Positions 8,503-16,156 of a stretch of 64,000 bases of DNA are shown here, piece after piece. Positions within the stretch are counted from its first letter, which is position 1. Every line of letters starts with the position of its first letter. Made by a program: the position numbers and the translations under genes. This DNA comes from Actinomycetospora cinnamomea (lineage in GTDB: Bacteria; Actinomycetota; Actinomycetes; Mycobacteriales; Pseudonocardiaceae), in assembly GCF_003096675.1 (NCBI RefSeq), contig NZ_QEKW01000019.1, positions 1 to 64,000 of the forward strand, read 5' to 3'. Below the pieces are notes generated by a model, which saw only the letters and a program-made list of their open reading frames with translations, ran no database searches and was not told where the DNA came from.

Positions 8503-8982
8503 ATGCGCTGCGAGATCGCGGTGGACGTCGACGCCGTCCCGGAGCACGTGTGGGCGGTCCTCACCGACGTCATCCGCTGGCCGGCGTGGACCAGCGTGGT
8601 GCGCGAGGCGACCCTCGTCGGCGGGGGCGCCCTCGCGCTCCACGGTGTCGTGCGCCTGCACCTGCCGCGCCTGCCCGAGCGCACGTGGCGGGTCGGCGAG
8701 TTCCAGACCCGGCGGCGCCGTTTCACCCTGCACGGCGAGGGGCTCGGCGGCGGCGCGAGCGTGCGCTTCGCCCTCAGCACGCCCGAGGGCGGCGGCGGCC
8801 GCACCCGCGTGGTGATCACGCACGAGCGGGCCAACCGGTGGCGCTCGGCGTTGACCCGCCTCACCGGACGCACCGTCGACGGGCACCTGCAGACCCTCGC
8901 CGGCGACCTCAAGGAGCACTGCGAGACCCGGCGACGCGCGGGGATCGCGACCGCGGTGCCGGGCGCCTCCACCGCGTCCTGA
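8503..8982 (+). CDS. SRPBCC family protein (polyketide cyclase/START-like)
   Basis: 159 residues with the START/SRPBCC pattern: N-terminal strand and helix (CEIAVDVDAVPEHVWAVLTDVIRWPAWTS), several strands of a helix-grip fold, and a long C-terminal helix (TVDGHLQTLAGDLKEHCETRR). The fold binds a hydrophobic ligand in a central cavity; no catalytic residues point to a specific substrate. The ATG follows GGAGAGG. Single gene between ugd and a DUF1990 gene in the same direction. Function unassigned. Confidence 0.8.
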   Translation: MRCEIAVDVDAVPEHVWAVLTDVIRWPAWTSVVREATLVGGGALALHGVVRLHLPRLPERTWRVGEFQTRRRRFTLHGEGLGGGASVRFALSTPEGGGGRTRVVITHERANRWRSALTRLTGRTVDGHLQTLAGDLKEHCETRRRAGIATAVPGASTAS

Positions 8983-9047
8983 CCCGCCGGCGCACCCGGT
9001 GACCGGCGCGACGGGGTGACCGGGGCGAGGGAGGGTAGTCAGCGGGC

Positions 9048-9848
9048 ATGGCGCCCGACCCCTCCCTCTACACCTCGCACTGGATCCCGGGTCCGTACCA
9101 GGTCCTGCGGGAGGCACTGCTGCTCACGCGACTCCCGCGGGGCGTCGCCGGACTCCTGTGGCGCTGCGTGCGTCCCGACGTCCCGGTGCACGTGCGCGAG
9201 GAGATCGGCGACCACCGCGACATGCCCCCGCGCCTGGCCGACGCCACCGAGCGCGACCAGCCCATCGAGCACGGCTACGGGCCCGCGCTGCACCGCGAGT
9301 TCCGCGTCCGGGTGCTCGGCGCGCGGCGCCGGGCGTCCGAGCTGATCGACGCGATCGCCCGGGACATGAACCGCGCCGTGGTGCCCGGCGTCGCCCGGTT
9401 CGACTACGTGGCGTGCAGCGGGGAGATGACCGTCGGCGAGGAGCTCGTGGTGCGCATGCCCGGGCCGTGGGACGGGCCGGTGCGGGTGCTGCGCCGGGAC
9501 GACACGGCGTTCCGTCTCGGCACGCTCGTCGGGCACCTCGAGGCCGGGCAGATCGAGTTCGCCGCCCGCGACCTCGACACCGACGAGCTCGAGTTCGCGA
9601 TCACCACGTGGGCGCGGGCGGGTGACCCCGTCGCCGACGTCCTCTACACGCGGATGGGGCTGGCCAAGCAGGTCCAGTACCTGCTGTGGGTGGAGTTCTG
9701 CGTGCGCGCCGCGGCGCTGGCGGGCGGCCGGGTCTCCGGCGGCGTCGACGTGGTGACACGCACCGTGCACTGGCCCGACGGGGCCGGCCCGGACCCCGCC
9801 GAGGAGCCCCCCGAGAAGTCCCCCGAAAAGTCCTCGCGGGCCGTGTAA
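9048..9848 (+). CDS. DUF1990 domain protein
   Basis: 266 residues. The C-terminal part (about 90-250) resembles DUF1990 proteins, including the GTLVGHLEAGQIEFAARDLDTDELEFAITTWARAGDPVADVLY stretch pieces and an N-terminal ERDQPIEHGYGPALHREF motif. DUF1990 is a lipocalin- or SRPBCC-like fold of unknown function. Start ATG at 9048, with GAGGGTAGTCAGC upstream. Ends in a short Pro/Glu/Lys-rich tail. Followed by a strong terminator hairpin. Confidence 0.72.
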   Translation: MAPDPSLYTSHWIPGPYQVLREALLLTRLPRGVAGLLWRCVRPDVPVHVREEIGDHRDMPPRLADATERDQPIEHGYGPALHREFRVRVLGARRRASELIDAIARDMNRAVVPGVARFDYVACSGEMTVGEELVVRMPGPWDGPVRVLRRDDTAFRLGTLVGHLEAGQIEFAARDLDTDELEFAITTWARAGDPVADVLYTRMGLAKQVQYLLWVEFCVRAAALAGGRVSGGVDVVTRTVHWPDGAGPDPAEEPPEKSPEKSSRAV

Positions 9849-9880
9849 CGACCGGCCGACCCCGGACGACATCCCGGGTG

Positions 9881-9922
9881 CCCCGCGCGGCCACCGGACC
9901 CCCGACCCGGTGGCCCGCGGGG
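9881..9922 (+). terminator. Terminator hairpin after the DUF1990 gene
   Basis: Left arm CCCCGCG-C-GGCCACCGG (9881-9897) pairs with CCGGTGGCCCGCGGGG (9907-9922), 16 pairs with one bulged C and a 9-base loop. It is followed by CTCTTCTCGTCTCC, a modest pyrimidine tract. It lies 32 bases after the DUF1990 stop. Confidence 0.72.
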
Positions 9923-10050
9923 CTCTTCTCGTCTCCGGCCCGTCTCCGGACCTCCTCGTCCGTGGCCCTCCTCGTGCCCGGATCGCGTGACCGGCGGCGC
10001 GCCGGGGACACGCGGGGTCGCGGTGCCGCGGTTCTCTCGCTCGGCGGGCT

Positions 10051-10063
10051 TACCCTCGCTCGC
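10051..10063 (+). promoter_or_regulatory. Leaderless-type -10 box (TACCCT-N7-GTG)
   Basis: TACCCT at 10051-10056 ends exactly seven bases before the GTG at 10064, the spacing expected when transcription starts on the start codon. No ribosome site is visible before this GTG. Confidence 0.5.
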
Positions 10064-10453
10064 GTGGGCGACGACCTCCGCGTGACGACGGTGATCGTCG
10101 GGCTGCTCATCGCCTTCTGCGCCCTGCTCCTGGCCAAGTGGCTCGCGCTGGTCGCGTTCGCCGCGCTCCTGCTCGCCCTGGTCCTGCGTTTCGCGGTGCG
10201 CCGCGTGGTGCGCGCGGTCCGGTCGCGACGGGCACCGGTCGAGCCCGTCTCCGACACCGCTCTGGACCGGGCCGGCGGCGCGGCCCTCGACAGGGCGGGA
10301 GACCGCCGCGCCCCCGTCGTCCCGGTCACCGCGCGGACCGGCGCGCCCTGCTCCTGGTGCGGCCTCGTCGGGGGCCACCACGACCTCGCCGGCCGGCCCG
10401 TGCGTCCCCGCCACGCGCACGCCCTGCCCGCGCCGACGCGCCGGGCCTCCTAG
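10064..10453 (+). CDS. Small membrane protein of unknown function
   Basis: 129 residues. Two closely spaced hydrophobic segments at about 7-45 are followed by a basic stretch (RRVVRAVRSRR) and a C-terminal CSWCG motif near residue 103 next to GGHHD, possibly a metal-binding knuckle. Start is the GTG preceded by a leaderless-type -10 box; the upstream reading frame is Arg/Pro-rich noise. The 3' end overlaps the convergent phosphodiesterase gene by four bases. I do not recognise a family. Confidence 0.6.
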   Translation: MGDDLRVTTVIVGLLIAFCALLLAKWLALVAFAALLLALVLRFAVRRVVRAVRSRRAPVEPVSDTALDRAGGAALDRAGDRRAPVVPVTARTGAPCSWCGLVGGHHDLAGRPVRPRHAHALPAPTRRAS

Positions 10454-11409
10454 CGCGCCTCCTCGCGCCCGAGCCGCAGGCGCACCACGAGGCCGCGGTG
10501 GTCGGAGCCGGGGACCTCGACCAGCGCGACGTCACGGACCTGCGGTCCGCGGGCGGTCAGCACGTGGTCGATCGGCGTGCCGAGCGCCGGCGGCCACCCG
10601 GCGGGCCACGTCCCGGCGAGGCCCTCGCCCCGCGCCGACGCCGCGTCCGTGCAGCCCCGCGTGCCCGCACGGAACGCGGAATGGTCCGGGGTGGCGTTGA
10701 GGTCCCCGACGACCAGTGCCGGGCCCGCCCCGGGCGCGCACCAGCGCTGCAGCAGCGCCAGCTCGCCCGGCCAGTACCGGATCCAGTCCGGGACGATCGA
10801 CACGACGTGCACGGCGCCGAGCCGCACCGGGCCCAGCAGCCCGCCGGTGACCTCGGCCCACGGGTAGCGGGTGTCGGTCGGCGAGCCGGGCGGGTCGGAG
10901 ATCACGCGCGCGGTCACGTCGCCCGCGCGGGGCGCCGCGAGCACGGTGATGCCCCGGACGTCGGCGGCGCGGGGCGGGACGTTGGTCCACGACCGGTACT
11001 CCGGCAGCAGCGCCGCGATCCGGCCGCGGAACCGCTCGCCGGCCTCGGGCAGCACGACGAGGTCGGGGCGCTCGCGGCGGACCACGCCGGCGAGGACCGC
11101 GACGTCGGCGTGACCCTCGAACGCGTTGAGCGACAGCACGGTCAGCGCCGTGCCGCCGGGCGGGGGCGGGTCGGCGGCGACGGTGCGGGGCACGACGAGC
11201 GAGGCCGCGACGCCGACCACGACCGCGGTGCCGGCGAGGGCGACCGCGCCGGGGCGCCGCACGGGCAGGCCCCGGCGCCGGCGGCGCCACCGCCGGGCGA
11301 CGAGCAGCAGGACGAGCAGCGCCGTGGCCGCGGTGAGGGCGGGCCGCAGGGCGGCGAAGACCGCGAACGGGAGCCCGTGGTCGAGCGCGACGAGGTCGGG
11401 CAGCAGCAC
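10450..11409 (-). CDS. Membrane endonuclease/exonuclease/phosphatase (EEP) family protein
   Basis: About 319 residues: three N-terminal membrane segments, then an EEP domain from about residue 88. Recognisable motifs are LSLNAFEG (metal-binding Asn), LVVLPEAGE (metal-binding Glu), VVGDLNATPDHSAFR (catalytic DxN) and the terminal GSDHRGLVV histidine. EEP proteins hydrolyse phosphodiester bonds in nucleic acids or phospholipids; membrane forms face outside. The start is uncertain: the GTG at 11409 trims the first membrane segment, and an earlier non-standard start inside the upstream gene is possible. Downstream of the lyase-like gene on the same strand. Confidence 0.8.
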   Translation of the reverse strand: MLLPDLVALDHGLPFAVFAALRPALTAATALLVLLLVARRWRRRRRGLPVRRPGAVALAGTAVVVGVAASLVVPRTVAADPPPPGGTALTVLSLNAFEGHADVAVLAGVVRRERPDLVVLPEAGERFRGRIAALLPEYRSWTNVPPRAADVRGITVLAAPRAGDVTARVISDPPGSPTDTRYPWAEVTGGLLGPVRLGAVHVVSIVPDWIRYWPGELALLQRWCAPGAGPALVVGDLNATPDHSAFRAGTRGCTDAASARGEGLAGTWPAGWPPALGTPIDHVLTARGPQVRDVALVEVPGSDHRGLVVRLRLGREEAR

Positions 11410-11479
11410 CGCGGCGGCGAGCAGGACGGGGACGACCGCCAGGGCCGCCGCACGGGCCCGGCCGGATGGGCGCCCGGGG

Positions 11480-13012
11480 TCAGACGCCAGCGCGCGGCCC
11501 GATGCCCCCGATCCCGCGGGCGTCGCGCCCGATCTTGAGGTCGGTGACCAGGATCGAGCCCGCCTGGTCGATCTTCGGGTCGCGGTAGAGGCCCATCTTG
11601 AGGTAGGCGCCCTCAGTGCTCATGGTGCCCTCGCGCGGGCTCCAGCCGGTGACGCCGGTGGGCCGCCCGTCACGCCACACCGTCACCGAGCTCTCGCCCG
11701 GGTCCTGGGAGAACTTGACGTGCATCGTCAGGTCGATGCGGTCGCCCGGCGCGACCGGGCCGATGGCCTGCAGCTCGTCCTCGCCGCTCGCCATCATCAG
11801 CTGCCCCTCGCGGACCTCCAGCGCCAGCGGCGGCGAGCCGGTGGGCGAGTTGTGGTGCCACTGCAGGATCAGCTGCCAGGACCGGGTGTCGGTCGGGAAG
11901 TCCTCGTCGAGGATCGCGGTGTAGCGGACGTACTGCTCGTCCCCGTCCTGCGGTTCGGTGCCGGGCCCCTGCGGCAGGACCTCGCTGCGCTTGCCGCCGG
12001 CGGGCACGGAGAACTGCCAGGCGCTGCGCCCCGGATCGTCGGGGTTGTCGACGACGCGGGGACGGGCGGCGCCCTCGACGAGGCCGGCGTCGCCGCTGTT
12101 GTCGAACAGGTCGGAGAACGGGCCGGTCGCCGCGTCGAACAGGGCCCCGATCACCGGTTGCGGCTCCTCGCTCGTGGGGGTCGCCGCCGCGAGCGGCGGC
12201 GCGGGCAGCGGGGACGGACGGACCGGGGGCGGGCTCGGCAGGACCGCGGACGCGTTCCCGGCCGGTGCCGCGAGCTGCGGCGGCACGTCGGCCGGGGTGG
12301 GCGCCGGCGGGGGCGCGCCGGGCGTGGTCAGGGCGACCACGGCGGCGACACCACCCACCCCGAGCAGGCCGATGGTGGCGCGCAGCGGAACCGTGCGGCG
12401 GGGCGCGGCGGGCGCGGTCGACGGGGTGGGGGCACCGACGGCGGCCGTGGGGGAGGCGGCGGCGGTGGGTGCGGCCGCGGCGGTCCGGTGGCCGGCCGGC
12501 CGGGCGGCGGGCGGGCCGGCGGGCGGCGCCGGGGGCGGGGTGACCGGCTCGGCGGCACGGTGGGCGCCGCGACCGGGGGTGCGCTCGCCGACCGCGTGGG
12601 AGCGAGGGACGGAGCGCGGGGTGGGCGAGGTGGTGCGGCCCGCCGTGGGGATGGCGCCGGTGGTCGGGTCGAAGGCCTCGCCGGGGTGGGCGGCGCGGTG
12701 CCGGCGGATCTCGCCGGTGGTGGTCGGCACGGCGGAAGGCACAGCGGAAGGCACGGCGGTCGGCACGGCGATCGGCTCGGTGCCGGGGGCGCGGCGGTGG
12801 CGCGGGCCGGCGTCGCCGCGGGGGTCGGGCGACGGCGCGGTGGGCGGCGTCGTCGCGGGAGACGTCGCGGGAGACGTCGCGGGGGCCCGGTGGGCGGCCA
12901 CGCCGTGGGCGCCGCCGCTGGGCACCCGCAGGCCCAGCTGCCGATGGCGGCGGGTGCTGCGGCGTCCGTCACCCGGGGGCGTGGGGTCGGCGTGGGTCAC
13001 CACGTCGGTCAT
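11480..13012 (-). CDS. Polysaccharide-lyase-like protein with long Pro/Thr/Ala-rich N-terminus
   Basis: 510 residues from the ATG at 13012, which has a GGGAGA ribosome site. Residues 1-190 are disordered and rich in Pro, Ala, Thr with short repeats (TAVPSAVPSAVPT). A membrane segment (about 195-215) follows, then a Pro-rich linker, then a beta-jelly-roll domain (about 290-500) resembling the heparin lyase I-like Polysacc_lyase family: SAWQFSVPAGGKRSE, WQLILQWHHNSPTG, YLKMGLYRD. In family members this fold cleaves or binds uronate-containing glycans. It probably sits outside the membrane and acts on surface polysaccharide. Catalytic residues cannot be confirmed by eye. Confidence 0.68.
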   Translation of the reverse strand: MTDVVTHADPTPPGDGRRSTRRHRQLGLRVPSGGAHGVAAHRAPATSPATSPATTPPTAPSPDPRGDAGPRHRRAPGTEPIAVPTAVPSAVPSAVPTTTGEIRRHRAAHPGEAFDPTTGAIPTAGRTTSPTPRSVPRSHAVGERTPGRGAHRAAEPVTPPPAPPAGPPAARPAGHRTAAAAPTAAASPTAAVGAPTPSTAPAAPRRTVPLRATIGLLGVGGVAAVVALTTPGAPPPAPTPADVPPQLAAPAGNASAVLPSPPPVRPSPLPAPPLAAATPTSEEPQPVIGALFDAATGPFSDLFDNSGDAGLVEGAARPRVVDNPDDPGRSAWQFSVPAGGKRSEVLPQGPGTEPQDGDEQYVRYTAILDEDFPTDTRSWQLILQWHHNSPTGSPPLALEVREGQLMMASGEDELQAIGPVAPGDRIDLTMHVKFSQDPGESSVTVWRDGRPTGVTGWSPREGTMSTEGAYLKMGLYRDPKIDQAGSILVTDLKIGRDARGIGGIGPRAGV

Positions 13013-13538
13013 CGAGGGCGTCTCCCGGGTCGGTCCGGACGGGGATGGCCCCGCCCCGCGGCCGTGCGGATCATGGTCGTGCGCGGACAGCGTGTCACCC
13101 GACCGTGGGCGCCGCGTGCTTCCCAGCGTGTCGCTGGGCCGAACGGCGTGCCCCCGGCGGCGGATGGCTGCTCCACCCTCTCGGAGCACCCGGGCCACGC
13201 CGCCTGGGCGTCTTCCGGCTCCGGAACCCGGCTCCGGTCGCGGTACGGTCACGGCGCGGTGTCGCCCCGGTGTCGACGACCGGTCCGGCGGGCGGCGGGG
13301 GTGATCCGGGGCGCCGGGCGGCGGCGGCCGTTCGGCGCGCGTCCTCGGCGGGTCGTCGCCGGGACGGCCGGCCCGATGTCCGGTCTGAGGGCCGGGTGGC
13401 CGGCGCCACGGGCGTTCGTGGTCCGAACGGGTGAGTGGCCCGGCCGGTCGTCGCGTCATGCGGGCGCGTGGGCGGCGGGGCCTTCAGGGATTCTCAGGTT
13501 CGCGGTCCGTGGCCGCTCGGCTCCCTAGCGTTCCCGAC
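13013..13538. other. 526-base divergent intergenic region
   Basis: Lies between the leftward lyase-like gene and the rightward membrane protein. Reading frames here are Arg/Gly/Pro-rich without ribosome sites and look non-coding. The only element I can support is the -10 box TAGCGT at 13526-13531 described separately. The middle of the stretch shows no clear repeat. Confidence 0.5.
13526..13538 (+). promoter_or_regulatory. Leaderless-type -10 box (TAGCGT-N7-GTG)
   Basis: TAGCGT at 13526-13531 ends seven bases before the GTG at 13539. This supports that GTG over upstream alternatives, and suggests a leaderless transcript. Confidence 0.5.
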
Positions 13539-14432
13539 GTGCCGACGACGACCACCCCGGAGCGCCCCACCACGAGGCCCGCCTCGCGGACGCCCGGCTC
13601 CCGTGACGGTGCGGGCCTGCTCCGCATCGGGCTGCACCTGCTGCTGGCCGCGCTGCCCCTGCTGGCCATCTCGGCCCACGTCTTCGGCGTCATCACCATG
13701 CAGGCGTCGGCGGCGATGCTGGTCATCCCCCTGGCCACCGCGGTCGTCGCGCTGACGGTGCTCGCCCCGCACGCCGGCGACCGGGTCGTCGCCGACGGCA
13801 TGCTGTGGGGCGTCGTCGGCTGCGCGATCTACGACGGTTTCCGCCTCACCACCGTGCACGTCTTCGGCTGGTGGGCCGACTTCATCCCGATCATGGGCAC
13901 CTGGATCACCGGGGACCCGCAGGACCTCACCGCGGGCGCCGTGGTCGGCTACCTCTGGCGCTACATCGGCGACGGCGGCGGCATCGGCATCACGTTCTTC
14001 GCGCTCGCCTCCGCGGTCGGCCTCCAGCGCTGCTCGCGGCGCACCGCGGTGCTCGCCGCGGTCGCGTTCTCGGTCTTCCCGGTGTGGGCCGGGCTCATCG
14101 GCACGGTGGCGCTGGCCGAGCGCGGGCAGACGATGATGTTCCCCCTGACGTGGGTGACCCTGACGCTGTCGCTGGTCGGTCACCTGATCTTCGGTTTCGT
14201 CATGGGCCTGGGCTTCCACCGCTCCCGCGCCGTGCGCGAGTCCTGGCCCTGGGTGCCGCTCACCGGCGAGCTCCCGGCGGCGCGCCCGGCCCTGCCCGCA
14301 CCGCGGGCCCCGCACACCCCGCCCGCCGGCCAGTCGCTGGACCCCGACACCTGGGAGCTCTGGCGCCGGCAGCTCGAGGCCAACGCCCTCGAGACCAGCA
14401 CCCGCGGTCGGCGCGCCCACGGCGTGCGCTGA
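13539..14432 (+). CDS. Polytopic membrane protein, unknown function
   Basis: 297 residues. A Thr/Pro-rich N-terminus (1-30) precedes about six membrane segments between 32 and 230. Polar motifs inside the hydrophobic part (YDGFRLTTVHVFGWWADFIP and GYLWRYIGDGGGIG) look conserved and might line a site, but I do not recognise a named family. The C-terminal 60 residues are cytoplasmic, Pro-rich, ending in an amphipathic WELWRRQLEANALE helix. Monocistronic, divergent from the lyase-like gene. Confidence 0.72.
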   Translation: MPTTTTPERPTTRPASRTPGSRDGAGLLRIGLHLLLAALPLLAISAHVFGVITMQASAAMLVIPLATAVVALTVLAPHAGDRVVADGMLWGVVGCAIYDGFRLTTVHVFGWWADFIPIMGTWITGDPQDLTAGAVVGYLWRYIGDGGGIGITFFALASAVGLQRCSRRTAVLAAVAFSVFPVWAGLIGTVALAERGQTMMFPLTWVTLTLSLVGHLIFGFVMGLGFHRSRAVRESWPWVPLTGELPAARPALPAPRAPHTPPAGQSLDPDTWELWRRQLEANALETSTRGRRAHGVR

Positions 14433-14547
14433 CCCCCTGTCCCCGCTCCCCGGCGCCGCCCCGGCCCCGGCCCGCCCCGCGCGGGCCGGGGCCGTCGCGG
14501 TGGGGTCCCGAGGCGTGCACCGTGCCGGCAGCGGGCACCGTGTCCGG

Positions 14548-15369
14548 ATGACCCGACCTCGCCCGGCGGTGCTGCTCGCGCTCGTGCTCGCGGCCGTCCT
14601 CGGCCCGCTCACCGCCTGTGCGGGGGCGCCGCCCGACCCGCTGACCGCGGTGCGGGCGGCCGTGGCGCAGACCTACGGGGAGGGGACCGCCCGGCTGGCG
14701 TTCACGTCGAGCACCGGCCCGCCGGGCGACCCCGGCACGCCGGTCACCGGCCACGGCGTCGCCGACCTCGTCGCCGGCACCGCGGACGCGACCGTCGAGA
14801 TCCCGCTGCTCGGGGGCGGAACCCGGGTGCTGCTGGTCGGCGGCACGCTCTACGCCCAGGTGCCGCCGACCCTCGCCGCCCTCGTGCCCGGCGGCGCGCC
14901 CTGGGTGTCGGTCCCGCTCGACCGGCTCACCGCGCGGGCCGTCGGCGGCCCGCTCGCCCTGTTCGGGGGCACGCCGATCGACCCGCTGGGGCAGATCGAT
15001 CAGCTGCGGGGCGTCACCGAGGCGCGGGTGGTGGGACCCGAGCCGGTCGACGGGACGCCGGCGACGCACTACGCCGCCGTCGTCGACCTGCTCACCACCC
15101 CGGCCGCCGGCGACCCGGCCCGACGCCCGGCGGTCGACCGGTTGATCGAGGAGATCGGCACGCGCCGCCTGCCCGTCGACGTGTGGGTCGACGACCGGGG
15201 CCTCCTGCGGCGGGTCGCGCAGACCGTCACCGCACCCGAGCGGCCCGGCCGCCCGGCCACGGCCACCACGACCACGGTGACGCTGACCGAGCACGGACTG
15301 CCGGTGACGGTGACACCGCCGCCCGCCGACCAGGTCACCGACGTCGGGGTGCTCCTGCCCGCAGGCTGA
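14548..15369 (+). CDS. Lipoprotein, LppX/LprG-like
   Basis: 273 residues with a lipoprotein signal peptide: basic start, hydrophobic core and lipobox L-T-A-C at Cys24. The mature part matches the LppX/LprAFG beta-sandwich family, whose members carry lipids or lipoglycans across the periplasm-like space of mycolic-acid and related actinobacteria. Typical stretches are VRAAVAQTYGEGTARLAFTS, YAQVPPTLAALVPGG, VDGTPATHYAAVVDL and LPVDVWVDDRGLLRRV. ATG at 14548 chosen because it starts the signal peptide. A perfect terminator hairpin follows. Confidence 0.83.
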   Translation: MTRPRPAVLLALVLAAVLGPLTACAGAPPDPLTAVRAAVAQTYGEGTARLAFTSSTGPPGDPGTPVTGHGVADLVAGTADATVEIPLLGGGTRVLLVGGTLYAQVPPTLAALVPGGAPWVSVPLDRLTARAVGGPLALFGGTPIDPLGQIDQLRGVTEARVVGPEPVDGTPATHYAAVVDLLTTPAAGDPARRPAVDRLIEEIGTRRLPVDVWVDDRGLLRRVAQTVTAPERPGRPATATTTTVTLTEHGLPVTVTPPPADQVTDVGVLLPAG

Positions 15370-15405
15370 TCGATCCGGAACACCGCCGGACACCCCCCGT
15401 ACAGA

Positions 15406-15449
15406 CCACGGCCCCGGCGACGGTTCGCGTGACGTCGCCGGGGCCGTGG
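15406..15449. terminator. Bidirectional terminator hairpin
   Basis: CCACGGCCCCGGCGAC (15406-15421) and GTCGCCGGGGCCGTGG (15434-15449) form a perfect 16-bp stem with a 12-base loop. It lies between the convergent lipoprotein gene and the small secreted protein gene, so it can serve both. Confidence 0.82.
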
Positions 15450-15466
15450 AACCGTGCGGGTGGACC

Positions 15467-15790
15467 TCAGGCGGGGGTGGGCACCTGGCCGAGGAGGTCG
15501 CGCGCCGGCGGGCAGACGGCGTCGTGGACCGGCGCGGTCGCCTCGGTCCCGGCCTCGAACACCGGCGCGGTCGCGTCGCCGGTGGCCTGGTTGACGGCCT
15601 CCTCGCCCGCCGTGACGGTCGGGTCGACCACCGGGATCTCGCAGGGCTCCGGGGCGCCGGCGGCGTGCTCGTCGGCGAGTGCCGTACCGGCGGGCGCGCC
15701 GACCAGGGCGAGCGCGGCGGCCGCGGTGAACAGGCCGCGGCGGGCGAGCCCGGTCGTGGCGACGGGGCGGGGAGCGGTGTGCATGCCCAT
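15467..15790 (-). CDS. Small secreted protein, unknown function
   Basis: 107 residues from the ATG at 15790. A basic region with twin arginine (LARRGLF) and a hydrophobic core ending in GTALA-DEHA form an export signal cleaved near residue 40. The mature part is about 70 residues with two cysteines (PEPCEIP and DAVCPPARD), which could form one disulfide, and tandem similar segments (ATGDATAPVFEAGTEATAPVHDA). No family recognised. Convergent with the lipoprotein gene, terminator between them. Confidence 0.68.
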   Translation of the reverse strand: MGMHTAPRPVATTGLARRGLFTAAAALALVGAPAGTALADEHAAGAPEPCEIPVVDPTVTAGEEAVNQATGDATAPVFEAGTEATAPVHDAVCPPARDLLGQVPTPA

Positions 15791-16156
15791 GATGAGGACC
15801 TCTCGCGTCGGGTGGGAAGCGGGTAGTGGCGCGCCGGGAGCACCCGGTCGGCCCAGGGAACGTGACGCTGCGTTCCTGGAGCGGCCCAACGAGTGACATC
15901 ACGAACCGATAACGACGGATCTCGGAACGTCACCTGATCGAGGAGCAACCACGACGGTCATCCCCGGTCGGACAGGTCCCCACCCGCCGGGCGGCGGCGA
16001 GGGGGAAGACCCGAGGGGGCGGACGTCACACCGCCGTCGGGGTGCCCGACGTCGAGCACCGTCCGGCATCAGGGAAGCTGGAGGGCGCGGCGTGTGATGG
16101 CCGCGGACACGGGCCGTGACGGCGACGGCGCAGGAGACCGCAGAGGGGGGCGAGGG
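15791..16156. other. 366-base divergent intergenic region
   Basis: Between the small secreted protein and the acyltransferase genes. Locally lower in GC around 15890-15950, compatible with promoters in both directions, but no promoter or operator is clear enough to mark. The start of the acyltransferase could lie inside it at 16097, which would shorten the region. Confidence 0.45.

Noticed and set aside
8503-9848. Polyketide-type biosynthetic cluster suggested by the SRPBCC cyclase-like gene
   Set aside because: No ketosynthase, acyl carrier or other polyketide gene nearby; the fold is generic.
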